DNA from: JBOFIQ01 sp051654905
GTDB lineage: Bacteria; Actinomycetota; Actinomycetes; Propionibacteriales; Propionibacteriaceae
Direction: 5' to 3'
NCBI GenBank assembly: GCA_051654905.1
Contig: JBOFYY010000132.1
Location: forward strand, 1 to 64,000
DNA: 64,000 nucleotides
This document shows positions 18,606 to 27,458 of the stretch, in pieces. A program made the position numbers and the translations under genes. Numbering within the stretch: position 1 is the first letter of the stretch; each line of letters starts with the position of its first letter. Under the pieces are notes generated by a model that did not search any database, was not told the origin of the DNA, and worked only from the letters and a program-made list of their open reading frames with translations.

Positions 18606-19873
18606 GCAGGAAGTCCCATTCTAGGCATGATAATTGGGAAAGAATCTTTCAGTCCATTAACCCAAGCAGACCAATCATGTCCCCCCGAAACTGTGAGTAG
18701 CCGAGCATCCATGCCAGCTGCTTTGCCAGCCTCAGTAAGCTGCTGAGCCCACGGAGTAAACTTAGCGTCTTTGTCGCCCACTGTGAAGATCCCTAAGGTA
18801 TCTGGGTATCTGTTATGCGACATCAGATCAATAGGGTTGTTGGCGGCAAACTTTTTCTCATCATCATCAAAACCAACGCTGACGGTACGAGAACGATTAC
18901 CGAGGGTGGGTTCTATCTCGCCAGAAATAGATACGAATGTCGTAAAAAGATCTGAGCGACGCGTAGCTAGCTGAGTGGCGCAGGTCCCGCCATTGGAAAG
19001 CCCGGCTACAGCCCAATGCCGAGTATCTGGATCAACATCAAGATTTTCAATAGTCCATGTGACTACATCAGTTTCTAAAAAAGTAGCGTTGTTGCCGAGG
19101 TTAGCATTGGAACAAAGCGGGTTAGCTACATGAGAACCAAGATGATCAGGAATAACCACAATTGGAGATATACCGCTGTGATTAGCGGCATAGGTGTCCA
19201 TAATCTCGTCAATATGGCCAACTCGTTGCCAATAGGTGGGATCTCCTGGTTGCCCTGCCATCAGTAAAAGTACTGGAAGCTGGGGGCGGTTAGCTGCTGC
19301 GTAGGCTGGGGGAAGATAGATCAGTGATGAGCGTGACTTGAAACCAGACACTGTGCCAGGAATACGAGCCTCAGCTAGAACTCCTTTAGTGGGAAGATCT
19401 ACTGGTTTAGTCCACTGACTTGCAGGTCTAGTAAAGACAGGCGCTCCAGTACGCTGTGGAGGAGGCGGCAAAGCCGCTTTTTCGGTGTTACTCCATAACT
19501 CGTTAGGGTAACGGAACATGGAGAAGTGGTAGTTGAAAGTTAAAGTGAAAGCCAAAATTGCTAACAATATAGCTAGAAGATCAACAAAAATACGACGCCA
19601 TAATGCAACTTTAAGTGGAGTAAATGTGGCAGCTATTACCGCAACCAAGAAGGCTATCCACTGCCAAATAACTAGACCGATAGGTTCTCCGAATGGTTTC
19701 CAGTGAGAATCAGCCCACCAACCAAAAATACTTACTCCAATAAGATTAAAAGAAATAATCCCAGCAGCCCAAGGATGGCGACGTCGTGGCCACCACACTA
19801 AAAAACCAGCTAGAAACATGAAGATTCCCGCGGCAATAAGTGCCGTTGGCGTCAGCAATTGTAGCCACGTCAC
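18602..19873 (-). CDS. Membrane-anchored esterase, possible aminoacyl-lipid hydrolase
   Basis: A 423-residue protein with about four N-terminal membrane helices (residues 1-110), then an extracytoplasmic alpha/beta-hydrolase domain of the antigen-85/esterase-D type. The nucleophile elbow is GLSNGG and a likely catalytic histidine lies in SGGHDWSAW. It is translationally coupled (ATGA) to the DUF2156 aminoacyltransferase. Esterases paired with lipid aminoacyltransferases are known in Actinobacteria and enterococci, where some remove the added amino acid. The same editing or turnover role is a reasonable inference here, but is not shown. Confidence 0.75.
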   Translation of the reverse strand: MTWLQLLTPTALIAAGIFMFLAGFLVWWPRRRHPWAAGIISFNLIGVSIFGWWADSHWKPFGEPIGLVIWQWIAFLVAVIAATFTPLKVALWRRIFVDLLAILLAILAFTLTFNYHFSMFRYPNELWSNTEKAALPPPPQRTGAPVFTRPASQWTKPVDLPTKGVLAEARIPGTVSGFKSRSSLIYLPPAYAAANRPQLPVLLLMAGQPGDPTYWQRVGHIDEIMDTYAANHSGISPIVVIPDHLGSHVANPLCSNANLGNNATFLETDVVTWTIENLDVDPDTRHWAVAGLSNGGTCATQLATRRSDLFTTFVSISGEIEPTLGNRSRTVSVGFDDDEKKFAANNPIDLMSHNRYPDTLGIFTVGDKDAKFTPWAQQLTEAGKAAGMDARLLTVSGGHDWSAWVNGLKDSFPIIMPRMGLPA

Positions 19874-19932
19874 GGTCTCTCCTCTTGATCCTGTCTTCGC
19901 ATCTTTGTCTCTAGCGTAGTAGGTTCACGGTT

Positions 19933-21960
19933 ATGTCCAACCGTTTGAGCCAATCTAAATCCGCTTACTTGCTTATGCACAGCCAGCAAGCTATTGACTG
20001 GTACCCGTGGGGAGAAGAAGCCTTCGCTGAGGCTCGCCGCCGCGATATACCGCTTTTTATCTCATTAGGTTATGCCTCTTGTCACTGGTGTCATGTGATG
20101 TCAGCGGAGTCTTTTGAAGACCCAGATATTGCCGTCAAAATCAATGAAAGATTCATTGCCGTCAAAGTCGACCGTGAAGAACATCCAGATATTGATGCTG
20201 TAATGATGACAACAACCCAAGCCATGACCGGTGCAGGTGGTTGGCCGAACACAGTATTTCTTACCCCTGAAGGAAAACCATTCTTTGCCGGCACCTATTT
20301 TCCTCCAGAAGCAACAGGCGGAATCCCCGGTTTTAGCGATGTACTAGATGCCCTTTCTGAAGCATGGAAGGAACGTCGCGATGAGGTAGTAGCTTCTGCT
20401 GCAGCGATCGTCGGAACATTGCGTGCAACAACAAAACTTCCTGAAGGCGAAGCCAGCCCACTACGAGATATTCGACAGCGCCTTGTAGAAGAGTTCGATC
20501 CGCTACATGGCGGTTGGGGATCATCGCCTAAGTTCCCGCCGGCAATGGTGCTGGACGGATTGCTTGTTTCCGGTGAAATGGGCGAACTGGACATGGCCCA
20601 ACACACTTTGGAAGCTATGGCGCGCGGCGGTATCTGCGATCAGCTTGGCGGTGGCTTCCACCGCTACACCGTTGATGCAGCATGGGTGACACCACACTTT
20701 GAGAAAATGCTGCACGATAATGCACTTCTGCTAGGAACCTATACCCGCGGCTGGCGTCGTACTCCCGATCACAGTGGTTGGCAGCGGTCACTATACGAAC
20801 ATGTAGTGCGCCAAATCGTAGGGTGGCTCCAGCGAGAAATGCTTACCGAAGAAGGGCTATTCGCTGCCGGACTAGATGCAGACTCTACCGATGCTCACGC
20901 CCGCGTACATGAAGGTATTTACTACTGTTGGAACCCAGAACTGCTTGTAGATGCTCTTGGGGTAGAAGACGCAGCATGGGCATCAGATGTTTTCCACGTA
21001 ACAAATCTAGGGACATTTGAACACGGATTATCGACCTTACTTTTGCATGGGCATCCAGAAGCAGAACGTTTTGCTTCGGTATGCGAACGACTCTTTGCAG
21101 AGAGACAGCGCCGCTTCGCCCCGATGCGAGATGACCTAGTAGTTGCTTCCTGGAATGGCTGGCTCATAGATTCCCTAGTACAAGCAGCGATGGTATTTGG
21201 TGAGCAGAGTTGGCTCGATATGGCACGTCAGAGCGCCCAAAAACTTTGGGATCTTCACTGCGAAGGAACCGGAGAAAAGGTATGGCGTACCTCCTATGAA
21301 GGTGAAGTAGGACAGCCAGGAACTCTCGAAGATTGGGCGGCATTATCGTTAGGTTTTGCGCGGCTAGCGGGGGCGCTCGGCGAGTATATATGGCTAGAGC
21401 GAGCACTAACCTTAGTAGAAACCGCAGCTAAGCTCTTTACTGCTGGCGATGGCGGCTGGTTCGATACCACTGATGAGGAACTCCTGTGGCTTCGCCCGCG
21501 GCATGTAGCAGATACTGCAACTCCGTCAGGAACCTCAACGATGGTAGCTGCATTACATCTAGTTGGGTTGATGGCTGAGCGTGATGATCTTATTGAGCTA
21601 GCTGAAGCTGGTACCCAGACCCAGAGCGTATGGCTTTCTCAAGCTCCTCGTAATGCTGGCTGGGCTTTTGAGCGAGCAATGATTGCTGATGAATCTCGCA
21701 GAGGCTTGAAAGAGGCTGTTGTTGTAACGGTAGCTCAAGATGGTAATCCCATGTCCTTGATGAACCGTGCGGTATGGCGTATGGCTCCTGCTGGGTCGGC
21801 TCTGATTGTGTTATCTGACGGGCAAGAGTGGGGAACTCTTGGCAATAATCGGCGCGCAACTGGCGATGATGGCACTGCTTATATCTGTCGCGGCACAGTA
21901 TGTTTTGAGCCGGTTGTCGATATCGAGGAGCTAAAAACTCCATTGTGGTCTCGCTGCTAA
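19933..21960 (+). CDS. DUF255 (YyaL/SSP411-like) thioredoxin-domain protein
   Basis: A 675-residue protein. The N-terminal thioredoxin-like DUF255 domain has the family signature SLGYASCHWCHVM (about residues 44-56) followed by EHPDID and GGWPNTVFLTPEGKPF. The rest is an (alpha/alpha)6-barrel-like domain seen in the same family (GGIYYCW-type and TSYEGEVGQPGTLEDWA segments). These conserved proteins have no settled biochemical function. The gene stands alone, divergent from the esterase gene and convergent with the UppS-like gene, with a long hairpin between. Confidence 0.88.
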   Translation: MSNRLSQSKSAYLLMHSQQAIDWYPWGEEAFAEARRRDIPLFISLGYASCHWCHVMSAESFEDPDIAVKINERFIAVKVDREEHPDIDAVMMTTTQAMTGAGGWPNTVFLTPEGKPFFAGTYFPPEATGGIPGFSDVLDALSEAWKERRDEVVASAAAIVGTLRATTKLPEGEASPLRDIRQRLVEEFDPLHGGWGSSPKFPPAMVLDGLLVSGEMGELDMAQHTLEAMARGGICDQLGGGFHRYTVDAAWVTPHFEKMLHDNALLLGTYTRGWRRTPDHSGWQRSLYEHVVRQIVGWLQREMLTEEGLFAAGLDADSTDAHARVHEGIYYCWNPELLVDALGVEDAAWASDVFHVTNLGTFEHGLSTLLLHGHPEAERFASVCERLFAERQRRFAPMRDDLVVASWNGWLIDSLVQAAMVFGEQSWLDMARQSAQKLWDLHCEGTGEKVWRTSYEGEVGQPGTLEDWAALSLGFARLAGALGEYIWLERALTLVETAAKLFTAGDGGWFDTTDEELLWLRPRHVADTATPSGTSTMVAALHLVGLMAERDDLIELAEAGTQTQSVWLSQAPRNAGWAFERAMIADESRRGLKEAVVVTVAQDGNPMSLMNRAVWRMAPAGSALIVLSDGQEWGTLGNNRRATGDDGTAYICRGTVCFEPVVDIEELKTPLWSRC

Positions 21961-21970
21961 TAAAATAAAT

Positions 21971-22045
21971 CTGCCTCAGATTGCCAAAGATTAAGATAAC
22001 GCCTCGAAAATGAGCGTTTATTGAATCCTTGGCAATCTGAGGCAG
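21971..22045. terminator. Long-stem hairpin between the DUF255 and UppS-like genes
   Basis: A perfect 17-bp inverted repeat (CTGCCTCAGATTGCCAA at 21971, complement ending at 22045) encloses about 41 bases. That interior contains a smaller AACGC/GCGTT hairpin. It lies between convergent genes and probably terminates both. The long spacer is unusual for a simple terminator. Confidence 0.7.
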
Positions 22046-22059
22046 AACTTTAAGCAGTT

Positions 22060-22881
22060 CTAATGTCCGTAGCGACGTTCACGAGCAGAATAGGCGCGGA
22101 GTGCTCGAATAAAATCAACGCGACGAAAATCTGGCCATAGTGCTTCACAGAAGTAGTACTCGCTATAGGCGGCTTGCCACATCAAGAGCCCAGAAAGTCG
22201 CTGCTCCCCAGAAGCGCGAATAATCAGATCAGGGTCGGGCTGTCCTTTGGTGTATAGGTGATCTGAAATATCGTCGATCTCGAGTGTTTCAGCGATTTGT
22301 TCCAGCGTCATTCCCTCAGCTGCTTTTACTGCTAAGAGCGAGCGCACCGAATCACGAAGTTCGTGCCGACCGCCGTAATTGATGGCTAGGTTAATATGCA
22401 TACCATTTATGCGAGCAGTTTCATTCTCTACAGTTGCCAAGATTTCTTGAGCTTCTTCGGAGAGCGCGCTGGGATCACCAATAGTTTTTATTGACCAGCG
22501 TTTGGTAGCGGCAAGACTTTTAGCTAAATCAGTAATGACAGTAACGAGTGGCACAATTTCATCAGTGGGTCTACCAATCAAATTTTCGGTAGAAAGTACC
22601 CACAGCGTGATGGTAGGAATACCAACTTCGTCGCACCAGCTGGCGAACTCTTGGAGTTTTGCGGCGCCGGCTCGATAGCCGGTAACTAGAGGTTCATCGG
22701 GAGCGTTCAGCTTTGCCCAGCGTCGGTTACCGTCAGCCATAACTGCAACATGGCGTGGCAATTCAGCTCGATCCAACTCATTGATAATTCTTTGTTCATA
22801 GGCGGCATAAGCCAGTCCTAGCGGATGGATGTGATCTGCAATGTTATGGAACTGTCGAGCAAGAGAATCTGAAATCGCCAT
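22060..22881 (-). CDS. Short-chain Z-isoprenyl diphosphate synthase (UppS family)
   Basis: A cis-prenyltransferase condensing isopentenyl diphosphate units onto an allylic primer. The diphosphate-binding motif is HVAVMADGNRRWAK (about residues 44-57), then LWVLSTENL and the C-terminal signature DPDLIIRASGEQRLSGLLMW. The DGNRRWA form and LSTENL resemble the mycobacterial Z,E-farnesyl diphosphate synthase more than long-chain UppS (usually DGNGRWA). A short-chain role feeding decaprenyl or polyprenyl phosphate synthesis is therefore inferred. Length of 273 is normal. Confidence 0.88.
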   Translation of the reverse strand: MAISDSLARQFHNIADHIHPLGLAYAAYEQRIINELDRAELPRHVAVMADGNRRWAKLNAPDEPLVTGYRAGAAKLQEFASWCDEVGIPTITLWVLSTENLIGRPTDEIVPLVTVITDLAKSLAATKRWSIKTIGDPSALSEEAQEILATVENETARINGMHINLAINYGGRHELRDSVRSLLAVKAAEGMTLEQIAETLEIDDISDHLYTKGQPDPDLIIRASGEQRLSGLLMWQAAYSEYYFCEALWPDFRRVDFIRALRAYSARERRYGH

Positions 22882-23020
22882 GACTTAAGCCTAGTAGGTG
22901 CTTCCATAGCTGATCTTACAAACGGGATATTAAAGTAATATCGGGAAAAGGTTGCATCTAAGGATGCTGCAACCTAGGCTAAGTTACGGACGCGTAAGTT
23001 ACGCGGAGGTGGAGGCTATA

Positions 23021-23719
23021 GTGAGCAGCAATCAAAAGGGTCAAGAAAATCCAGTAGCTGGCTTACTAGCTACTAATGTTACAGAGACAAAACCACGTTT
23101 GCGAGGCTGGTTTCACGCTGGAATAACACCATTAATTCTGCTGGCTGGACTTTCTCTTCTGATCGTTATACCGCACTGGACAGCCCGTTTGGGAGTTGCT
23201 ATCTACTTGCTAACTGCAGTAGTAATGTTTGGAAACTCAGCTGTTTATCATCGCTTTAACTGGCCACCTGCGGTAAAACAAGTTTTTCGACGGCTAGACC
23301 ACAGCTTTATTTATGTTTTTATTGCGGGCACTTACACGCCACTGTGTTTGACGCTGTTACACGGAGTAGACCGGATTGCGTTGTTAACCCTTATTTGGGT
23401 TTGCGCATTAGCGGGTTTACTGTTTCGTATTTTTTGGTTATCTGCGCCGCGTGCGCTCTACACCGTGCTCTATGTTGTGATGGGTTGGGCAGCTATCTGG
23501 TGGATGCGCCCCCTCTATTCGGCAGGTGGTTGGCCGATAATTGTGTTACTAATCCTAGGTGGGCTTGTTTATACCATTGGTGCGGTCGCATACGGTTTTA
23601 AACGCCCTAACCCATGGCCGAACTGGTTCGGATTCCATGAAATCTTTCACCTATGTACTGTGATTGCCGCAGTACTTCATTTTGCGGCGATCTGTGTTGC
23701 GATTGCAGTAACTCGATAA
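23021..23719 (+). CDS. trhA: Hemolysin III/TrhA family membrane protein (PAQR-like)
   Basis: A seven-helix membrane protein of the hemolysin III/PAQR family, linked to membrane homeostasis. Family motifs include NSAVYHRFNW, RRLDHSFIYVFIAGTYTP and a C-terminal EIFHLCTVIAAVLHF. The histidines and aspartate match the conserved metal-site pattern. I place the start at GTG 23021 behind GGAGGTGGAGG, giving 232 residues. A longer frame opening with TTG at 22952 has no such signal. It is divergent from the UppS-like gene. Confidence 0.9.
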   Translation: MSSNQKGQENPVAGLLATNVTETKPRLRGWFHAGITPLILLAGLSLLIVIPHWTARLGVAIYLLTAVVMFGNSAVYHRFNWPPAVKQVFRRLDHSFIYVFIAGTYTPLCLTLLHGVDRIALLTLIWVCALAGLLFRIFWLSAPRALYTVLYVVMGWAAIWWMRPLYSAGGWPIIVLLILGGLVYTIGAVAYGFKRPNPWPNWFGFHEIFHLCTVIAAVLHFAAICVAIAVTR

Positions 23720-23832
23720 CGCAAATAGTTAAGTGGATTCATGAAAACTCCCAAGAAGAAGGAACCGATTCTAAGTCCAACTTCCGGGGAGTATTTCATT
23801 AAATCTAGGATCTATTTATTAATGGATGGTCT

Positions 23833-24726
23833 TTAGTAGTAGTAGGGGAACTTAGACCAGTCTGGGTCACGCTTTTCTAGGAAAGAGTCACGTCCTTCGA
23901 CGGCTTCGTCAGTCATATAAGCCAGTCGAGTAGTTTCTCCTAGCAGCACTTGCTGGCCGACTAGACCATCGTCGATAAGATTGAATGAGTACTTTAACAT
24001 TCGCTGAGCAGTAGGGGACTTGCCGCAGATTTTACGTGCCCACTCTAAGCCTTCGAGCTCAAGCTGATCATGGTCGACTACCTTATTAACCATACCCATA
24101 CGCAATGCGTCGTCGGCGTCGTAGGTATCACCTAAGAAGAAGATCTCACGAGCGAATTTTTGTCCTACTTGGCGGGCTAAATATGCTGACCCAAAACCGC
24201 CATCGAAAGAACCTACATCGGCATCGGTCTGCTTGAATTTAGCATGTTGACGAGAGGCGATGGTTAGATCGGCGACCACATGAAGAGAGTGTCCGCCGCC
24301 AGCAGCCCAACCGTTTACTAATGCGATAACCGGTTTGGGCATGAAGCGAATCAGCCGCTGCACTTCTAGAATATGAAGCCGCGCTAGTTTTGCTGGATCG
24401 ACGCTATCGGCAGTCTCGCCTTCGGCATATTGGTACCCAGCTTTTCCGCGAACGCGCTGATCGCCCCCAGAACAGAAAGCCCAGCCCCCATCTTTAGCGC
24501 TAGGGCCATTTCCGGTTAGTAAAACACATCCGATGTCACTGGATTGGTAGGCGTGATCTAGCGCACGATAGAGCTCGTCGACGGTTTTAGGGCGGAAGGC
24601 ATTGCGAACTTCTGGGCGGTTGAAAGCGATACGAACTGCTTTTACGTCCTTGGCGCGGTGATAGGTGATGTCGGTGAAATTAAAACCAGGGATTTCATCC
24701 CATAACTCAGGATTGGGGATAGTCAC
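23833..24726 (-). CDS. menB: 1,4-dihydroxy-2-naphthoyl-CoA synthase
   Basis: A crotonase-fold enzyme that cyclises o-succinylbenzoyl-CoA in menaquinone synthesis. Diagnostic segments are FNRPEVRNAFRPKTVDEL, FCSGGDQRVRGKAGY and VNGWAAGGGHSLHVVADLT, with the C-terminal EGRDSFLEKRDPDWSKFPYYY-type ending of actinobacterial MenB. At 297 residues it is normal for the longer MenB class. Its start overlaps the xseB stop by 4 bp, so it forms the end of an xseA-xseB-menB unit. No other men genes are in the window. Confidence 0.96.
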   Translation of the reverse strand: MTIPNPELWDEIPGFNFTDITYHRAKDVKAVRIAFNRPEVRNAFRPKTVDELYRALDHAYQSSDIGCVLLTGNGPSAKDGGWAFCSGGDQRVRGKAGYQYAEGETADSVDPAKLARLHILEVQRLIRFMPKPVIALVNGWAAGGGHSLHVVADLTIASRQHAKFKQTDADVGSFDGGFGSAYLARQVGQKFAREIFFLGDTYDADDALRMGMVNKVVDHDQLELEGLEWARKICGKSPTAQRMLKYSFNLIDDGLVGQQVLLGETTRLAYMTDEAVEGRDSFLEKRDPDWSKFPYYY

Positions 24727-24941
24727 GATTCCACCGTAGCGGCTTTCCGGGCAGCTTCAATTTTTGCGGTAGCGCCATCGAGCCAATGCTGGCAGATACG
24801 TGCCATTTGTTCGCCTTCTTCCCATAATTGCATGGTTTGGGCAAGGCTGACGCCGCCAGATTCTAGCTGGCGAACAATCTCCTGTAGGCGTTCTCTAGCC
24901 GCCTCGTAGCTGATTTCAGTGGTATCCATGAGGGTTCTCAT
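24723..24941 (-). CDS. xseB: Exodeoxyribonuclease VII small subunit
   Basis: A 72-residue helical protein with the family pattern SYEAARERLQEIVRQLESGG...LWEEGEQM. It binds XseA to form exonuclease VII, which degrades single-stranded DNA. It overlaps both neighbours by 4 bp. A second ATG five codons in (MDTTEIS) is an alternative start. Confidence 0.95.
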   Translation of the reverse strand: MRTLMDTTEISYEAARERLQEIVRQLESGGVSLAQTMQLWEEGEQMARICQHWLDGATAKIEAARKAATVES

Positions 24942-26161
24942 TTCTGTTCTTTGAGTTGAATATCTTCGACGATAAGTTCTAGCTGTCCGTCCGCAAGCCA
25001 GGCTTCAAGTATCTGCCCGGGTTCTAGCTGGGCGGCTGAGGTGACAGTTTCGCCAATATCGTCAATCAAAATGCTGTATCCCCTAGCGAGAGTATTTTTG
25101 GGGCTCATAGCTTCGATCCGGGAGCGAGCGTTCTCTATGTTTTGGCGCTCATGCTGGAGCGCAGTCATGCCAGCGCGATGGAGGCGGGCAGTTAGCTGTG
25201 TCAGCAATGTTGCATGAGCATCAAGGGCGCTAACCGGATTTTGTAGTACTGGTCGTGACCGTAAGGCGTCGAGATCGCGCTGTTCTTGGGCGACAGTGTT
25301 CATTAAGGCTCGTCGTAGCGCCGATAGGTCATAGGAGAGTTGCTGCGACAATTCAGCGACGTCGGGAACTACACGTTTAGCTGCATCTGTTGGCGTCGAA
25401 GCACGTAGATCAGCAACGAAATCAAGGAGCGGATTGTCTGCCTCATGCCCGATTGCTGAGACGATTGGAGTGCGACATGCTGCTACAGTGCGTACTAGTT
25501 CTTCATCAGAAAACGGAAGTAGATCTTCCATAGATCCGCCGCCACGGGTCACTACGATGACATCGATATCGTCACGAATATCAAGCCGATGAAGTGCTTG
25601 CATAACATCATTAACGCACCTGGTTCCTTGTACTGTAACGGGTGCAGTTTCAATAAGGGCAGCCGGCCAGCGTAGCTGAACATGCCGATAGAAATCGCGT
25701 TCGGCATCGGATCCAGCTGCTGTGATGAGACCAATTTTACGGGGTAAGAACGGAAGTTTTTTCTTGCGTTCAGGAGCGAAAAGTCCTTCGCTTTGAAGCA
25801 TACGTTTGCGCTGCTCCAATTGAGCTAGTAGCTGTCCTTCGCCGAAAGGTTTGATCTCTTGGGCTTGCAAGCTGAGCCGACCTTTGCCGGTCCACCATTG
25901 GGGCTTCGACAGTACCGCGACGGTGGATCCTTCGGGTAGCGGACCAGCGCTATCAAAGATTTGCGACGAAGCAGTAACTTGCATAGACATATCAGCGTTT
26001 GGGTCGCGTAAGGTCAAATAGACCCAACCGCGAGACCGACTGACTTCTACAATTTGGCCAGATACCCAGATCGTGCCGAGCCGATTAATCCATGCGCCAA
26101 TCTTGGTTGAGACCTCCCGTAACGGGATTGCTTGTTCGGGAGAAGATCCATCAGGGGACAT
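24938..26161 (-). CDS. xseA: Exodeoxyribonuclease VII large subunit
   Basis: Catalytic subunit of exonuclease VII, active in mismatch repair and single-strand DNA removal. It has an N-terminal OB fold (GTIWVSGQIVEVSRSRGWVY), then the catalytic region with FLPRKIGLITAAGSDAERDF, VVTRGGGSMEDLLPFSDEE and SAIGHEADNPLLDFVADLRA. A long helical C-terminal region follows. At 407 residues it is typical of actinobacterial XseA. It is divergent from ispH with only about 30 bp between starts. Confidence 0.96.
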   Translation of the reverse strand: MSPDGSSPEQAIPLREVSTKIGAWINRLGTIWVSGQIVEVSRSRGWVYLTLRDPNADMSMQVTASSQIFDSAGPLPEGSTVAVLSKPQWWTGKGRLSLQAQEIKPFGEGQLLAQLEQRKRMLQSEGLFAPERKKKLPFLPRKIGLITAAGSDAERDFYRHVQLRWPAALIETAPVTVQGTRCVNDVMQALHRLDIRDDIDVIVVTRGGGSMEDLLPFSDEELVRTVAACRTPIVSAIGHEADNPLLDFVADLRASTPTDAAKRVVPDVAELSQQLSYDLSALRRALMNTVAQEQRDLDALRSRPVLQNPVSALDAHATLLTQLTARLHRAGMTALQHERQNIENARSRIEAMSPKNTLARGYSILIDDIGETVTSAAQLEPGQILEAWLADGQLELIVEDIQLKEQK

Positions 26162-26192
26162 AGTTATAGCCTAGGGCACTAGACTGACAATT

Positions 26193-27155
26193 ATGAGTGA
26201 AGCCAAGAGCGTGACTGTCCTGGCCCCCCGTGGTTATTGTGCGGGGGTGGATCGCGCTGTTGTTACAGTGGAAAAAGCCTTAGATTTATATGGTCCGCCA
26301 GTTTACGTACGTAAGCAGATTGTCCATAACAAGCATGTCGTGGAGACGCTAGAAGCGCGGGGTGCAATTTTCGTCGAAGAACTCAATGAAGTACCTGAAG
26401 GTGCCACCGTTGTTTTTTCGGCACATGGCGTTTCGCCGGCGGTACATGAGGCGGCGAAGGAACGTTGGTTAAAAACGATTGATGCTACTTGCCCGTTGGT
26501 TACTAAAGTGCATCATGAAGCCAAGCGTTTCGCTAACGACGGAATGCAGATTCTACTTATCGGACATGCCGGACATGAAGAAGTAGAAGGTACTACTGGC
26601 GAAGCTCCCGATCACATCACTCTTATTCAACATCCCGATGATGTCGATAGCGTTGAAGTTACCGACCCGTCCCGAGTGGCATGGCTGTCGCAAACGACAT
26701 TATCGGTGGATGAAACTGTAGAGACAGTTACTAAGCTGCGACAAAAGTTTCCGCTGCTCAATAATCCACCTTCTGATGATGTTTGCTACGCCACTCAGAA
26801 CCGCCAGCAGGCTGTTAAAGAGATCGCACCAAAATGCGATTTAGTCATTGTTGTTGGTTCTCGGAACTCATCAAATTCAGTTCGGTTAGTTGAAGTTGCT
26901 TTAGATGCAGGTGCACGGCAGGCGCACCGAGTCGATAATGCTGACGAAATCAGTAACGAATGGCTTGATGGGGTAGCTCATGTGGGAGTAACCAGTGGCG
27001 CTTCGGTTCCCGACGAGTTAGTGCAAGGAGTATTGTCGCGGCTAGAAGCAGCTGGATTTCCACCTGCTGTAGAAGCACAGACCATAGAAGAATCGCTAAC
27101 TTTTGCTCTACCGCCAGAACTTCGACGAGATATTAAGCAAAGAGTGCAGTCTTAG
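26193..27155 (+). CDS. ispH: 4-hydroxy-3-methylbut-2-enyl diphosphate reductase
   Basis: A [4Fe-4S] enzyme for the last step of the MEP pathway, making isopentenyl and dimethylallyl diphosphate. The three cluster cysteines sit in APRGYCAGVDRAV, DATCPLVTKVH and DVCYATQNRQ. HNKHVVE, SAHGV and GSRNSSNSVRLVEVA are also conserved. At 320 residues it is complete. Its products are substrates for prenyl synthases such as the UppS-like enzyme at 22060. Confidence 0.97.
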   Translation: MSEAKSVTVLAPRGYCAGVDRAVVTVEKALDLYGPPVYVRKQIVHNKHVVETLEARGAIFVEELNEVPEGATVVFSAHGVSPAVHEAAKERWLKTIDATCPLVTKVHHEAKRFANDGMQILLIGHAGHEEVEGTTGEAPDHITLIQHPDDVDSVEVTDPSRVAWLSQTTLSVDETVETVTKLRQKFPLLNNPPSDDVCYATQNRQQAVKEIAPKCDLVIVVGSRNSSNSVRLVEVALDAGARQAHRVDNADEISNEWLDGVAHVGVTSGASVPDELVQGVLSRLEAAGFPPAVEAQTIEESLTFALPPELRRDIKQRVQS

Positions 27156-27205
27156 TCAGTATAAGATGCGAATAATTCTTGCTAGGGTTACATGCAGGTG
27201 ACAAG

Positions 27206-27235
27206 ATCACCCCTTATCACCCCATTTATCACCCC
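27206..27235 (+). repeat. Three ATCACCCC direct repeats
   Basis: ATCACCCC occurs at 27206, 27216 and 27228 in the 303-bp gap between the convergent ispH and rmuC genes. A CTCGCCTGGGGGG segment follows. No function is known; the gap also holds two hairpins. Confidence 0.5.
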
Positions 27236-27284
27236 TCGCCTGGGGGGAATGGAAGTTTACGTCTGGAATCGTTTAGGTAGGCGG

Positions 27285-27335
27285 AATTTTATTTAACTCG
27301 CTGCTACTCGGGGGAGCAGCGAGTTAAATAAAATT
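27285..27335. terminator. Strong hairpin with CTCGGGGG loop between ispH and rmuC
   Basis: A perfect 21-bp stem (27285-27305 against 27315-27335), AT-rich at the base and GC-rich at the top, closes a 9-base loop ACTCGGGGG. Flanking A/T runs would let it terminate in either direction. The loop matches those of the two hairpins at 30332-30425. Confidence 0.75.
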
Positions 27336-27389
27336 AAAGCTAGAAAAAGTATTCCTTGAGATTTCGGAAGAAGCCTCAAAGACCTGATG

Positions 27390-27426
27390 AAGGGTCGGAG
27401 TTGAAGCTTCGACCCTTTGCTTTTTA
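27390..27426 (+). terminator. Rho-independent-like hairpin with T-rich tail
   Basis: AAGGGTCG (27390) pairs with CGACCCTT (27410), with GAAG/CTTC inside. The stem runs into TTTGCTTTTT on the plus strand, so it suits rightward transcripts coming from ispH. Confidence 0.6.
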
Positions 27427-27458
27427 AGTAACTACAAAGCTTTGCTTTAGCTAAGTAC

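Noticed and set aside
23741..23836. 31-codon plus-strand frame between trhA and menB (MKTPKKKEPILSPTSG...)
   Set aside because: No ribosome-binding site, overlaps the menB stop, no recognisable family; too weak to annotate.
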